Source of the DNA: Bacteroidales bacterium
GTDB taxonomy: Bacteria > Bacteroidota > Bacteroidia > Bacteroidales > PXBB01
Assembly (NCBI GenBank): GCA_028698995.1
Contig: JAQVVM010000013.1
Span: 1 to 64,000, forward strand
Direction of reading: 5' to 3'
Length of the DNA: 64,000 nucleotides
Shown here: positions 50,917 through 59,433 of the stretch, piece after piece
How positions within the stretch are numbered: position 1 is the first letter of the stretch
Layout: the number at the start of each line of letters is the position of its first letter
Made by a program: the position numbers and the translations under genes
The notes under the pieces: generated by a model
Databases searched by the model: none
What the model was told of the DNA's origin: nothing
What the model saw: only the letters and a program-made list of their open reading frames with translations

Positions 50917-52007
50917 TAATTAGTCTGAGGTGCTGTAATTACAGATATTTCTACTTTTCTGTCCTCAGCCCTCTTTTGATTTGTATCTGCTTCTGTTTTT
51001 CCTTTAGCAGTTGATAACATTCTATTTCTATCTATACCAAAGTTTGAGTTTAAATAACCTGTTATCGAATCTATACGCTTTTGAGATAAATCTAAATTAT
51101 ATTCTTCACTTGCGTCCTTATCCGTATATCCACTAATAACAGCTGTATAATCAGGATTATTCATTAATAATTGCCCAAGTTCATCTAGTTCTGAAATTTG
51201 AGAAGAAAAATTTCCTTGTATTCCTTGTTCTGATAATAAAAATCCATCATTTGCAAAAAAGATGGTTGTTTCTCCCTTTATACTTGTAGATAATCCTCTG
51301 TATAGTGAAAAATTTCCAGGTGCTTGAGGATTACTTCCTGGTGTAGTAATGTAGTTGCCAACCGCATCTTTAAACGGCCCATAATGCATATCAAAACCAG
51401 TTTGCGTGTTTTTTGTAAAATATGGTACTATAAATTGATTATATAATACATTCTCTACACTACCTGGCATGAAGTCCTGTTTTCTTTGTCTATTACCTGA
51501 TTGATCAATATAATCAACACCTCCCAAGCCTATACCGTCAACAAATGACTTAATTCCCTTAAAGCTAGTAATTTGGACATAATTAATACCAAAGTAACTG
51601 GGTCTTGTAACTTCAAATTCTTCCAAGCCATCCAAATCAATAGCCCAAATCGGCTTATTCCCCGCAAACTGATAAGGTGTGTACCACGGGTAAGATTTTG
51701 TTAGCGGATCCACACTCAAAAACCTACCAATCTGCCCATTATAAATTCTAAAACCATAGTCGAACGTAGAGCCACCACCGCCCATACCTTCGTTGTCGCG
51801 TTCTTTTCCATTAAAGGCGAACCGATAACTCTCACTCTGCCAATGCCTTGCAGGAGCTAACATACCAAAGGGGTAATAATCAGAAACACTGGTAACATCA
51901 GCTTCTTTATTAAGGAAAACATCGTTTTGGTCATAAAGCAGTCTTGGCCTTGCACTTACGGTAACTAAAACGTTCCCCAGATGATTGCTTGTTACAGGTG
52001 TTTTCAT
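50916..52007 (-). CDS. Module 8: orphan Rhs core (type B leader) + OmpA-like C-terminus
   Basis: 'SYRFAFNGKERDNEGMGGGGSTFDYGFRIYNGQIGRFLSVDPLTKSYPWYTPYQFAGNKP'; 'AVISGYTDKDASEEYNLDLSQKRIDSITGYL...RAEDRKVEISV'. Confidence 0.8.
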   Translation of the reverse strand: MKTPVTSNHLGNVLVTVSARPRLLYDQNDVFLNKEADVTSVSDYYPFGMLAPARHWQSESYRFAFNGKERDNEGMGGGGSTFDYGFRIYNGQIGRFLSVDPLTKSYPWYTPYQFAGNKPIWAIDLDGLEEFEVTRPSYFGINYVQITSFKGIKSFVDGIGLGGVDYIDQSGNRQRKQDFMPGSVENVLYNQFIVPYFTKNTQTGFDMHYGPFKDAVGNYITTPGSNPQAPGNFSLYRGLSTSIKGETTIFFANDGFLLSEQGIQGNFSSQISELDELGQLLMNNPDYTAVISGYTDKDASEEYNLDLSQKRIDSITGYLNSNFGIDRNRMLSTAKGKTEADTNQKRAEDRKVEISVITAPQTN

Positions 52008-52282
52008 TTTTTACAGTTTGTTTTAGAACGTGCCCTACATGCAGTATTTGAGGTGGAAGTGGTGTAGGTTTTCATGGGCGTAGGTGTTACGGCATAGCCG
52101 GTCGTACTTGAATACAAATACGAGTTAAAGTTACCTATTTCATCGTAATGGGAATTAGCAAATACTGTTTTTTGTACCGTACTTGTGAAAAAATACCGGA
52201 AGCGACGGCCCCAAAATGAGAAAAACCAGAACAAACTGCTGAGTTCTGGGGGGAGGGGTGGTATGTGAGGGTTTGGGTTCAT
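52004..52282 (-). pseudogene. Module 9: truncated type C leader lacking core, C-terminus and partner
   Basis: Leader matches modules 3/4/5/10/11 but breaks at ...CTACATGCAG and joins the module junction motif (TTTTAGAACGTG) about 52033. Confidence 0.75.
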
Positions 52283-52344
52283 TTTTTGTTTATACGTTTT
52301 GGGGTAGAACGGGCATTATATAAAATAAATGATTTGATAATTCA

Positions 52345-52884
52345 TTAAAATAAGTGATTTGATAATTCATTAAAATAAATGCTATTAACAGCTTCACCTT
52401 TCCTATAAATGATTGTAGCAATATAAATACCCCCTCCATGTACAAAACTTTTATTTGAAATATTTCTGATTAATTCAAAATTACCATTTTCAATTAATAA
52501 TGACAAATTACTAAAAGAACTATCAAAAACATGATTTAATATATTATTGTCGTTAATATTATCTTTAGTTTTTATGAAAAAATTGAATTCATTTTCGAAG
52601 TTATATCTCAAATCAAACTCTTTACTCCACAACCTTCCAATAATACTTGCATTTTCTGAAAAATATCCTTCAAAGAAATAAATTGTATCTTGCTTTGATA
52701 AATTAATTTTAGAACTCTCAAGTATTGATGCAATCTCATCAAATACATTTAATCTTTTTAAATTATGAAATTTATAAAAATGTTTTTTCTCTTTATCAAT
52801 CTTCTTTAATAATTTTACGTTATTAGATGTTTTACAGCCAACCAATAAAGCAGCTAATACACAAATAATAATAAAAAATTTCAT
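52345..52884 (-). CDS. Module 10 partner: putative lipoprotein, putative immunity
   Basis: 'MKFFIIICVLAALLVGCKTSN' lipobox. Confidence 0.6.
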   Translation of the reverse strand: MKFFIIICVLAALLVGCKTSNNVKLLKKIDKEKKHFYKFHNLKRLNVFDEIASILESSKINLSKQDTIYFFEGYFSENASIIGRLWSKEFDLRYNFENEFNFFIKTKDNINDNNILNHVFDSSFSNLSLLIENGNFELIRNISNKSFVHGGGIYIATIIYRKGEAVNSIYFNELSNHLF

Positions 52885-52888
52885 ATTG

Positions 52889-54091
52889 TTAGTATTTGTA
52901 TGGTGTGGAAACTTCAATTGATCTATTTTTCCTACCGTCTTCATGCAAACTTCTTGTTGTTGGTATTTTAATAGTCATTGTTTGAAAATAAAATAAACTT
53001 TCATTTCCTCTAATTAATTGACCAAAACCACCTACAATAAAACCTTCATCATTTTTATACAAACCATAATACTTTCTTAAAGGCAAGTTGTGTTCAGCTC
53101 TTATCTGATTTTCAATATGAGTGGCAAATTTTTCGGCTTGAGTTATTTGAGTGCTTATCCAAGGGGATCTATTAATAGTACCCATTATTTCATCCCAAAC
53201 ATGTGCCATTTCATGTCCTAAAGAAACAAAGTCGGAAAATTGGGTGCCTCCATATTGATCCATTCCACCATTTTCAGCATATGGATTAAATCCTACATTA
53301 AGCCCATCTGCAATATTTTTAACATGTTGATTAATAGTAATATCTTTTTCAGAAGCATGTAACTCGCTTATCATTTCAGCACCCCTATTTTTAGAATTTA
53401 ATTTATTAAGTGCGTTAACGGTTAATGATAAAAACTCATTATCCCCATCATACTCCATTCCTTGAGTATAAGTCATTGTTTGTAATTGTCTATCCTCTCC
53501 TGTTGTGTAGTTAATTCTAATTGTATCACCATATGGATCGCAATACCAAATCGGATTCCCTTGCATAATTGAATACGGACTGAAAGCGGGGTGTCTTTTG
53601 GGGTCAACATTCCATCGTTGTACAATTCTTGTGCTATACTCCCAAAACTCAGCTGTATAATGGTTTCCAGTTCCTGCAATCTCATCTACTTTTTCTTGGG
53701 CATTGAATCCAAAACGATAAGCACCCTTCAAACAACCCACATCATCCTGCCCCAACTCAAACCCATAACTTAACAAACCCCCATTGCTGTATGCTTTGCT
53801 ACATGCAGTATTTGAGGTGGTAGTGAAGTAGTTTTTCATGGGTGTTGGTGTTACGATATAGCTTGTCGTACTTGAATACAAATACGAGTTAAAGTTACCT
53901 ATTTCATCGTAATGGGAATTAGCAAATACTGTTTCTTGCATCGTGCTTGTGAAAAAATACCGGAAGCTATGAGCCCAAAAAGAGAAAAACCGGAACAAAC
54001 TGCTGAGTTCTGTGGGGAGGGGTGGTATGTGGGGGTTTGGGTTCATTTTTTTCATACTGTTTGGGGTAGAAGGCACAGTGTAGGTTTTCAT
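52889..54091 (-). CDS. Module 10: orphan Rhs core (type C leader) + HExxH C-terminus (HEMAH; M91-like candidate)
   Basis: 'AYRFGFNAQEKVDEIAGTGNHYTAEFWEYSTRIVQRWNVDPK'; 'FVSLGHEMAHVWDEIMG'. Confidence 0.78.
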   Translation of the reverse strand: MKTYTVPSTPNSMKKMNPNPHIPPLPTELSSLFRFFSFWAHSFRYFFTSTMQETVFANSHYDEIGNFNSYLYSSTTSYIVTPTPMKNYFTTTSNTACSKAYSNGGLLSYGFELGQDDVGCLKGAYRFGFNAQEKVDEIAGTGNHYTAEFWEYSTRIVQRWNVDPKRHPAFSPYSIMQGNPIWYCDPYGDTIRINYTTGEDRQLQTMTYTQGMEYDGDNEFLSLTVNALNKLNSKNRGAEMISELHASEKDITINQHVKNIADGLNVGFNPYAENGGMDQYGGTQFSDFVSLGHEMAHVWDEIMGTINRSPWISTQITQAEKFATHIENQIRAEHNLPLRKYYGLYKNDEGFIVGGFGQLIRGNESLFYFQTMTIKIPTTRSLHEDGRKNRSIEVSTPYKY

Positions 54092-54198
54092 GGGTGTAGG
54101 TGTTATGCCGCAGCCGGTCTTTCTTCTTTTTTAATCTTTATATTTAATTAGCAGAATATTAGTGTTTGAAAAATCAACATACAAATAATGACAGTATA

Positions 54199-54681
54199 TT
54201 ACCTTAGCATTATCCTTTTAAAAAAATCAGAATGCTCTTTGGGTATAAGATCTGTTAACATTGATATTAATTTTATTATTCTGTCATCGCCTCTATAATA
54301 ATTTAAGCTTTTAAAAGAATTTTGTCTATAGTCAAAAAAAACAATTATTTTAGGACCATCAAAACTAATCATATTAGAATCTAATGGTGTTAAATCCGTT
54401 TCTTCTAAATCCATCAACCTATTTCCCCAAACGTAATTTTGCAAGTTACATAGTTTTTCATTGTTTAAAGAATCCAAACTAACAAAATAGGAATTTGCCT
54501 TCCAATTCTCATCCAACCAACTGTAAATCAATCCTTCATAAGTTAATTTAACTGACATACTGCCATATATCGTAACTCCTCTTCTTATTCTAATTTCGAT
54601 AAAATCATTATCTGTTGGACATTGTCCATAAGACACAACCGTTGAAACAGAAATTATAAATAACATAAATATTTTTTTCAT
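54199..54681 (-). CDS. Module 11 partner: exported small protein, putative immunity
   Basis: Signal peptide 'MKKIFMLFIISVSTVVSYGQ'. Confidence 0.6.
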   Translation of the reverse strand: MKKIFMLFIISVSTVVSYGQCPTDNDFIEIRIRRGVTIYGSMSVKLTYEGLIYSWLDENWKANSYFVSLDSLNNEKLCNLQNYVWGNRLMDLEETDLTPLDSNMISFDGPKIIVFFDYRQNSFKSLNYYRGDDRIIKLISMLTDLIPKEHSDFFKRIMLR

Positions 54682-54697
54682 AATCTATTATACGTAA

Positions 54698-55831
54698 TTA
54701 ATTTCCATATAAAAAATTAATCATGTCATCTAATTTCCAAAACTCTCTATACATGTGTTCATTTATGCCATATTTTTGTATGCGAGTATTATCAATATTT
54801 TCTTGAACAGAAGAATAATTATAAATTCTTTGATAAATAAATGCATCCCTTTCTCTTTCTAATACAGGTCTTGTGTTTGTTCCTTCTAATATTTGATTGC
54901 CATGTCTATTCTCATGTATAACGGCTTCATCGTGCCCTGGTCTAATTTGAATATTAACATTTCCCCCTACAATTTCCCCATCTTCTCTATTGATTATACT
55001 ACCCTCTCCTCCAGTCATTCCAAATTCTAAAGGGTCAAGATTATCAGTATTAGATGAATAATAAAACATAATAGGAGAATTAATAATTTCATCAAAATCT
55101 TTTTCTAGTTTTCCCCAATTAGCTAATGTATTTTCTGCTCTTGATTTATCTCTATTAATTCTGTTTGTTCTTCTATTACTCAAATTTCCATCAGATAACT
55201 GTTTATCATACTCCTTAATTTGCTCATTTAAACTCTCAATACGTTTATTAACATTATTATATGCTGTATTAAAATCACTTCTTGCCTGATTATCTGCAAA
55301 ACTAGTATCCAACCCGCTCTGATCCACAAAACAAATAGGGTTATTAGCAAATGTTGCGAAAGGGCTTTCATGTGGTTTTACTACCGGATCCAAATTCCAC
55401 CTTCTCCCCAACCTCGCATCGTATTGCCAAAATTCTGCTGTGTAGGAGTTTCCGAGGCCATAAATCTCATCATCACGCTCTTGGCCATTAAACCCAAAAC
55501 GATAAGCACCCTTCAAACAACACATATCATCCTGCTCCAACTCTAAAGCATAACTTAACAAATTCCCACTGCTGTTTGCTCTGCTACATGCAGTATTTGA
55601 GGTGGAAGTGAAGTAGTTTTTCATGGGCGTAGGTGTTACGGCGTAGCTTGTCGTACTTGAATATAAATACGAGCTAAAGTTACACATTTCATCGTAATGG
55701 GAATTAGCAAATACTGTTTTTTGCATCGTGCTTGTAAAAAAATACCGGAAGCTGCGGCCCCAAAATGAGAAAAACCAAAACAAACTGCTGAGTTCTGTGG
55801 GTAGGGGTGGGATGTGGGGGCTTGGGTTCAT
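54698..55831 (-). CDS. Module 11: orphan Rhs core (type C leader) + HExxH C-terminus (HENRH)
   Basis: 'AYRFGFNGQERDDEIYGLGNSYTAEFWQYDARLGRRWNLDPV'; 'AVIHENRHGNQILEGTNTRPVLERERDAFIYQRI'. Confidence 0.78.
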   Translation of the reverse strand: MNPSPHIPPLPTELSSLFWFFSFWGRSFRYFFTSTMQKTVFANSHYDEMCNFSSYLYSSTTSYAVTPTPMKNYFTSTSNTACSRANSSGNLLSYALELEQDDMCCLKGAYRFGFNGQERDDEIYGLGNSYTAEFWQYDARLGRRWNLDPVVKPHESPFATFANNPICFVDQSGLDTSFADNQARSDFNTAYNNVNKRIESLNEQIKEYDKQLSDGNLSNRRTNRINRDKSRAENTLANWGKLEKDFDEIINSPIMFYYSSNTDNLDPLEFGMTGGEGSIINREDGEIVGGNVNIQIRPGHDEAVIHENRHGNQILEGTNTRPVLERERDAFIYQRIYNYSSVQENIDNTRIQKYGINEHMYREFWKLDDMINFLYGN

Positions 55832-55873
55832 TTTTTGTTTATACAGTTTGGGTTAGGACGTGCGACTGATAAA

Positions 55874-56443
55874 TTATCTCAATAAATATTTATAGGCTAT
55901 AGTTTCCCATTCATTATTATTTTTCTTAAAAACAAAGAAAATATAAACCTTATTGTTACTATATGTATTCCATAGCCCAAATAATAAAAAAGAATCGTAA
56001 TTATCATGAAATATATTGCTAAAACTTATAAAGGCGTAATTAGGCATACACAAAGGATTCTCTTCATCCCGAGATTTATTAAATAATGTATCTTCATCAA
56101 ACTTATTAAAGGTACATAATAAATTTTTATTAAACGATACACTATAAAATCTTTCTAAATTATTTTCTTTTACCCACTCTTTTTCATCAATTGTTTGAAA
56201 TAATCCAAATAAGGATATTAGACTATCACGAAAAATAAGGGAATTGTTGATGAAAATATTGTTCCTTTCAATCTTATATTTATAAGACAAGCCTTTATTT
56301 GAGGAAACACCAATATTAGAACTAATAAAGTTTTCTATGGCGAGATTATACAATTCACAATCATCAAATTGTTGAGCAACACTCATTGTTTTGAAACTAA
56401 AAAAAAGTATAAAGTTTAGTATTAAAATATAATATTTCATCAA
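55874..56443 (-). CDS. Module 12 partner: exported small protein, putative immunity
   Basis: Signal peptide; 4-bp overlap with the module 12 stop. Confidence 0.6.
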   Translation of the reverse strand: MMKYYILILNFILFFSFKTMSVAQQFDDCELYNLAIENFISSNIGVSSNKGLSYKYKIERNNIFINNSLIFRDSLISLFGLFQTIDEKEWVKENNLERFYSVSFNKNLLCTFNKFDEDTLFNKSRDEENPLCMPNYAFISFSNIFHDNYDSFLLFGLWNTYSNNKVYIFFVFKKNNNEWETIAYKYLLR

Positions 56444-57459
56444 TCTGATTTTCTTAATAGTTTTTCGCCCAATCCTGAAACATTAACATTTTTAGGGATA
56501 TTTTCAGTTCCCGGTAAATTTTCTTTAACATCAAATTTTGTAGCCTTGCTGACATCAATCTGTCCACTTGGATCAGTTTTTGAACTAGCTATAACTCCAA
56601 ACCCAAAAACTTGAGGATCTGCACCTCTATGATGTGTAGGAGATATATTCCAAAATTGTGTGCCTTCAGGTTGGTTAAAAACAGGGTCTCCCGTACTAAT
56701 CCCAAAATTAGTTCTCTTATCTCCTACATGAGCATATTCATCAAGTAAAATCATTGCAACTCCAAATGCCTGCTCAGCCATATCAACATTTTCATTTGTA
56801 AGTTGCTTAATCATATCAACACCAAAAGAAAACTCATTACCTGAACCAGCAAAAGCTCCCCCGCCTTCTACAAGCTGAACTGTAGTACCTTCATTATATT
56901 TCAAATCATTTAGAATTTGGTTTCTATCTAATCCTGTTGTATTTATTAGTGCCTGCATGGCATTATCGTTAGATTCAACTAATGATTGAATATTTTTTAG
57001 GATATTTACAAAACTTTGTAGTTGCTGTTCTGTTACACCCCATTCTCTCAATTGCTCTTCTGAATACTCAAGTTTAAATTTACCGTCAACATCTATGTAT
57101 AAAATCGGAGAATTTCCAGCAAAAACATAATTGCTCTCAGATGGAAATGCACTAAATAATGGGTCTATTGATAAAATTCTTCCAATTCTTGGATCATATA
57201 TCCTCGCCCCAAAGTCATAGCTGTTTCCGCTGCCTTTAAACTCGTTATCGGCTTCCATGCCATTAAACCCAAATCTATAACCATCACTCTGCCAGTGCCT
57301 TTCAGGAGCTAACATACCAAATGGAAAATAATCTGATACGCTGGTAACATCAGCTTCTTTATTAAGGAAAGCATTGTTTTGGTCGTAGAGCAGTCTTGGC
57401 TTGGCACTTACAGTAACTAAAACATTCCCCAGATGATTACTTGTTACAGTTTTTTTCAT
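56440..57459 (-). CDS. Module 12: orphan Rhs core (type B leader) + metallopeptidase-like C-terminus (DEYAH), paralog of module 2
   Basis: 'GYRFGFNGMEADNEFKGSGNSYDFGARIYDPRIGRILSIDPLF'; 'MILLDEYAHVGDKR', 'HHRGADPQVFGFG'. Confidence 0.8.
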   Translation of the reverse strand: MKKTVTSNHLGNVLVTVSAKPRLLYDQNNAFLNKEADVTSVSDYFPFGMLAPERHWQSDGYRFGFNGMEADNEFKGSGNSYDFGARIYDPRIGRILSIDPLFSAFPSESNYVFAGNSPILYIDVDGKFKLEYSEEQLREWGVTEQQLQSFVNILKNIQSLVESNDNAMQALINTTGLDRNQILNDLKYNEGTTVQLVEGGGAFAGSGNEFSFGVDMIKQLTNENVDMAEQAFGVAMILLDEYAHVGDKRTNFGISTGDPVFNQPEGTQFWNISPTHHRGADPQVFGFGVIASSKTDPSGQIDVSKATKFDVKENLPGTENIPKNVNVSGLGEKLLRKSD

Positions 57460-57495
57460 TTTTTACAGTTTGGTTTAGAAAGTGCGTGACACTAC

Positions 57496-57927
57496 CTATT
57501 TTATAGATAAATTTCCAAAAATTGTATTAAGATATTTTCTTTGGAAACCAGATAAATAAATATTATTTCCTTCAGAAATCCAAATTTGTGCAATTGTAAT
57601 TTGACCAGAAGGTTTAGGTTGTGGTGTTACTGTTACCAATTGATTAACAAAAAATGTAGAATCAGTGTTGCATATTGAAAAGACTCTAATTGTATCATTA
57701 TCAGTATTAACACCAACACAATTTGAAGCACAAATTCGAACGCCACAAAAACATCCAGTATGGATATATTCTAAAATTCTCATTTCAAATGGTTTATCAA
57801 TTTCTATAAAATTACAAAATTGTATAATTTGTTCTATCGGTACTTCCTTTTTTTTATAAGTTAAACAGGTACTAAAAAAAAATAAAATCAAAATAAATAT
57901 CATCCGATGCTTAATAAGATTTTTCAT
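57496..57927 (-). CDS. Module 13 partner: putative lipoprotein, putative immunity
   Basis: 'MKNLIKHRMIFILILFFFSTCLTYKKK' lipobox. Confidence 0.55.
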   Translation of the reverse strand: MKNLIKHRMIFILILFFFSTCLTYKKKEVPIEQIIQFCNFIEIDKPFEMRILEYIHTGCFCGVRICASNCVGVNTDNDTIRVFSICNTDSTFFVNQLVTVTPQPKPSGQITIAQIWISEGNNIYLSGFQRKYLNTIFGNLSIK

Positions 57928-58027
57928 CTGTAAATGATTTGTTTATTAACTAGTATGGAATAGGTCATAAAGAACACTTTATCAAATACATATTTATAAA
58001 ATATTGGCTAATTCATATTGAAAATAC

Positions 58028-58996
58028 CTATTTAATTTTATAAATATTTAAAATTGAACCAACTATAGGTTTTACACTAGTTGTGGGTCGGATTACTGCT
58101 GGAATTATTTCGTTTCTTACCCCCATTATCATTTTGTATTTTACAGAACCATATTGCCAAATTTCAGTATAGTTGGTAAACTTTGTCATATTATATGTGC
58201 CAGTAGAGTTTGTATATGGTTCTTGATAAGCTCCTACAAAAGACTCATCGGTAATATTCCTTGGAGAATATGCGACACCTAACATACTTGTAATAATTCT
58301 TGATTCCGTTGGTAAAGCATAACCAAAATGAGCTCCATCTTGGGGGGTTAAATTATTGTAGGTTCTATTATATAAATTAGAATAACCCATTTTACCAGGA
58401 CAATTTAATCTTTCAGCAAACACGTGCCCTAACATTCCTGCTTGAAATTCCTTTGGAGCTTTTTTAAAATCTGATAAATCTAATGCAGCAGTTGCAAAAT
58501 CATCAAAGGCAACTGTATTATCTTTTGAAGTCAAATTAATACTAATATCTATATCAGATAAAATAGCTTCACTAACTAAAGCAGATAATTCGCCAGACTT
58601 ACCTTTATCAGTTGTAATATTTGACGTATTACCTCTATTTTCTAAATAGAATGAACCAGTTAATTTATCCTTGTTATATTTATACTTATTATCTGTTCTT
58701 CCTTCAAGCATTTTTCTAAACTGTCGTCTTTCTTTTCTTGTTCCTTCAACAGGTACTGCATCTCCATTGGGATCATTAAATCTTATCGGATTCCCTAAAA
58801 AAACGGTATAATCACTAATCCCTACAGTTGGTTTCGGGTCCAAATTCCACCGTCTCCCCGTTCTCGTATCATACTCCCAAAACAGTGCTGTATTGTGATT
58901 TCCGCCACCTGCCATCTCGTCTGTACGTTCTTGGGCGTTAAATCCAAATCTGTAGGGATTATGAGGGTTTTTTATACATGTTGGTGTCCTATTCAA
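58028..58996 (-). CDS. Module 13: orphan Rhs core (type A start) + unknown C-terminus
   Basis: 'NPYRFGFNAQERTDEMAGGGNHNTALFWEYDTRTGRRWNLDPKPT' core; C-term 'GMLGHVFAERLNC...DGAHFGYALPTESRI'. Confidence 0.72.
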   Translation of the reverse strand: MNRTPTCIKNPHNPYRFGFNAQERTDEMAGGGNHNTALFWEYDTRTGRRWNLDPKPTVGISDYTVFLGNPIRFNDPNGDAVPVEGTRKERRQFRKMLEGRTDNKYKYNKDKLTGSFYLENRGNTSNITTDKGKSGELSALVSEAILSDIDISINLTSKDNTVAFDDFATAALDLSDFKKAPKEFQAGMLGHVFAERLNCPGKMGYSNLYNRTYNNLTPQDGAHFGYALPTESRIITSMLGVAYSPRNITDESFVGAYQEPYTNSTGTYNMTKFTNYTEIWQYGSVKYKMIMGVRNEIIPAVIRPTTSVKPIVGSILNIYKIK

Positions 58997-59433
58997 AGTT
59001 TTAGCTTTAAAGGGTTTAAGCTGTTCAAATATTTAGTAAATATACATATTATTTGAATTAAATTACCAAAATTTGAAAATTTTTGAAGTGGGGGGATTAG
59101 AGGACTTTCCCTGACATTAAAGCCCTTGTATTAAAACCTTCCTTAACACATACCTTCTTGGAAACTGGGACACCAGCGGCCGATTAAAGACCAGATGGGC
59201 TTTGTGGTGTCCAATTCTCAATTTGTTTTCTGCATTTACTGCATTTTAGTTTTTTATAACTGTTTTTTTTCTTTAGGCAACTTTTATTTATCTTCTTTTT
59301 AACGGTTGTAAAGATATAAATATTTTTAAGTATACATAAAAAAATTATTTCTGATAAAAAAAACGAATAGGCAGATGTTTTGTTTCAAAAAAATGTTTTT
59401 AGTTTTTCGCTATAAGCAAAAATAATCCTACAT

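Noticed and set aside
36743-57927. CRISPR array or spacer-like structure in the repeat-rich region
   Set aside because: Repeats are long coding leaders and cores at irregular 1-2 kb spacing, not short regularly spaced direct repeats.
37890-58996. Interpreting the array as an integron (attC cassettes)
   Set aside because: Junction motif is not a clear attC-like palindrome, recombinases are not recognisably IntI, and orientation and partner pairing fit orphan Rhs-CT modules better.
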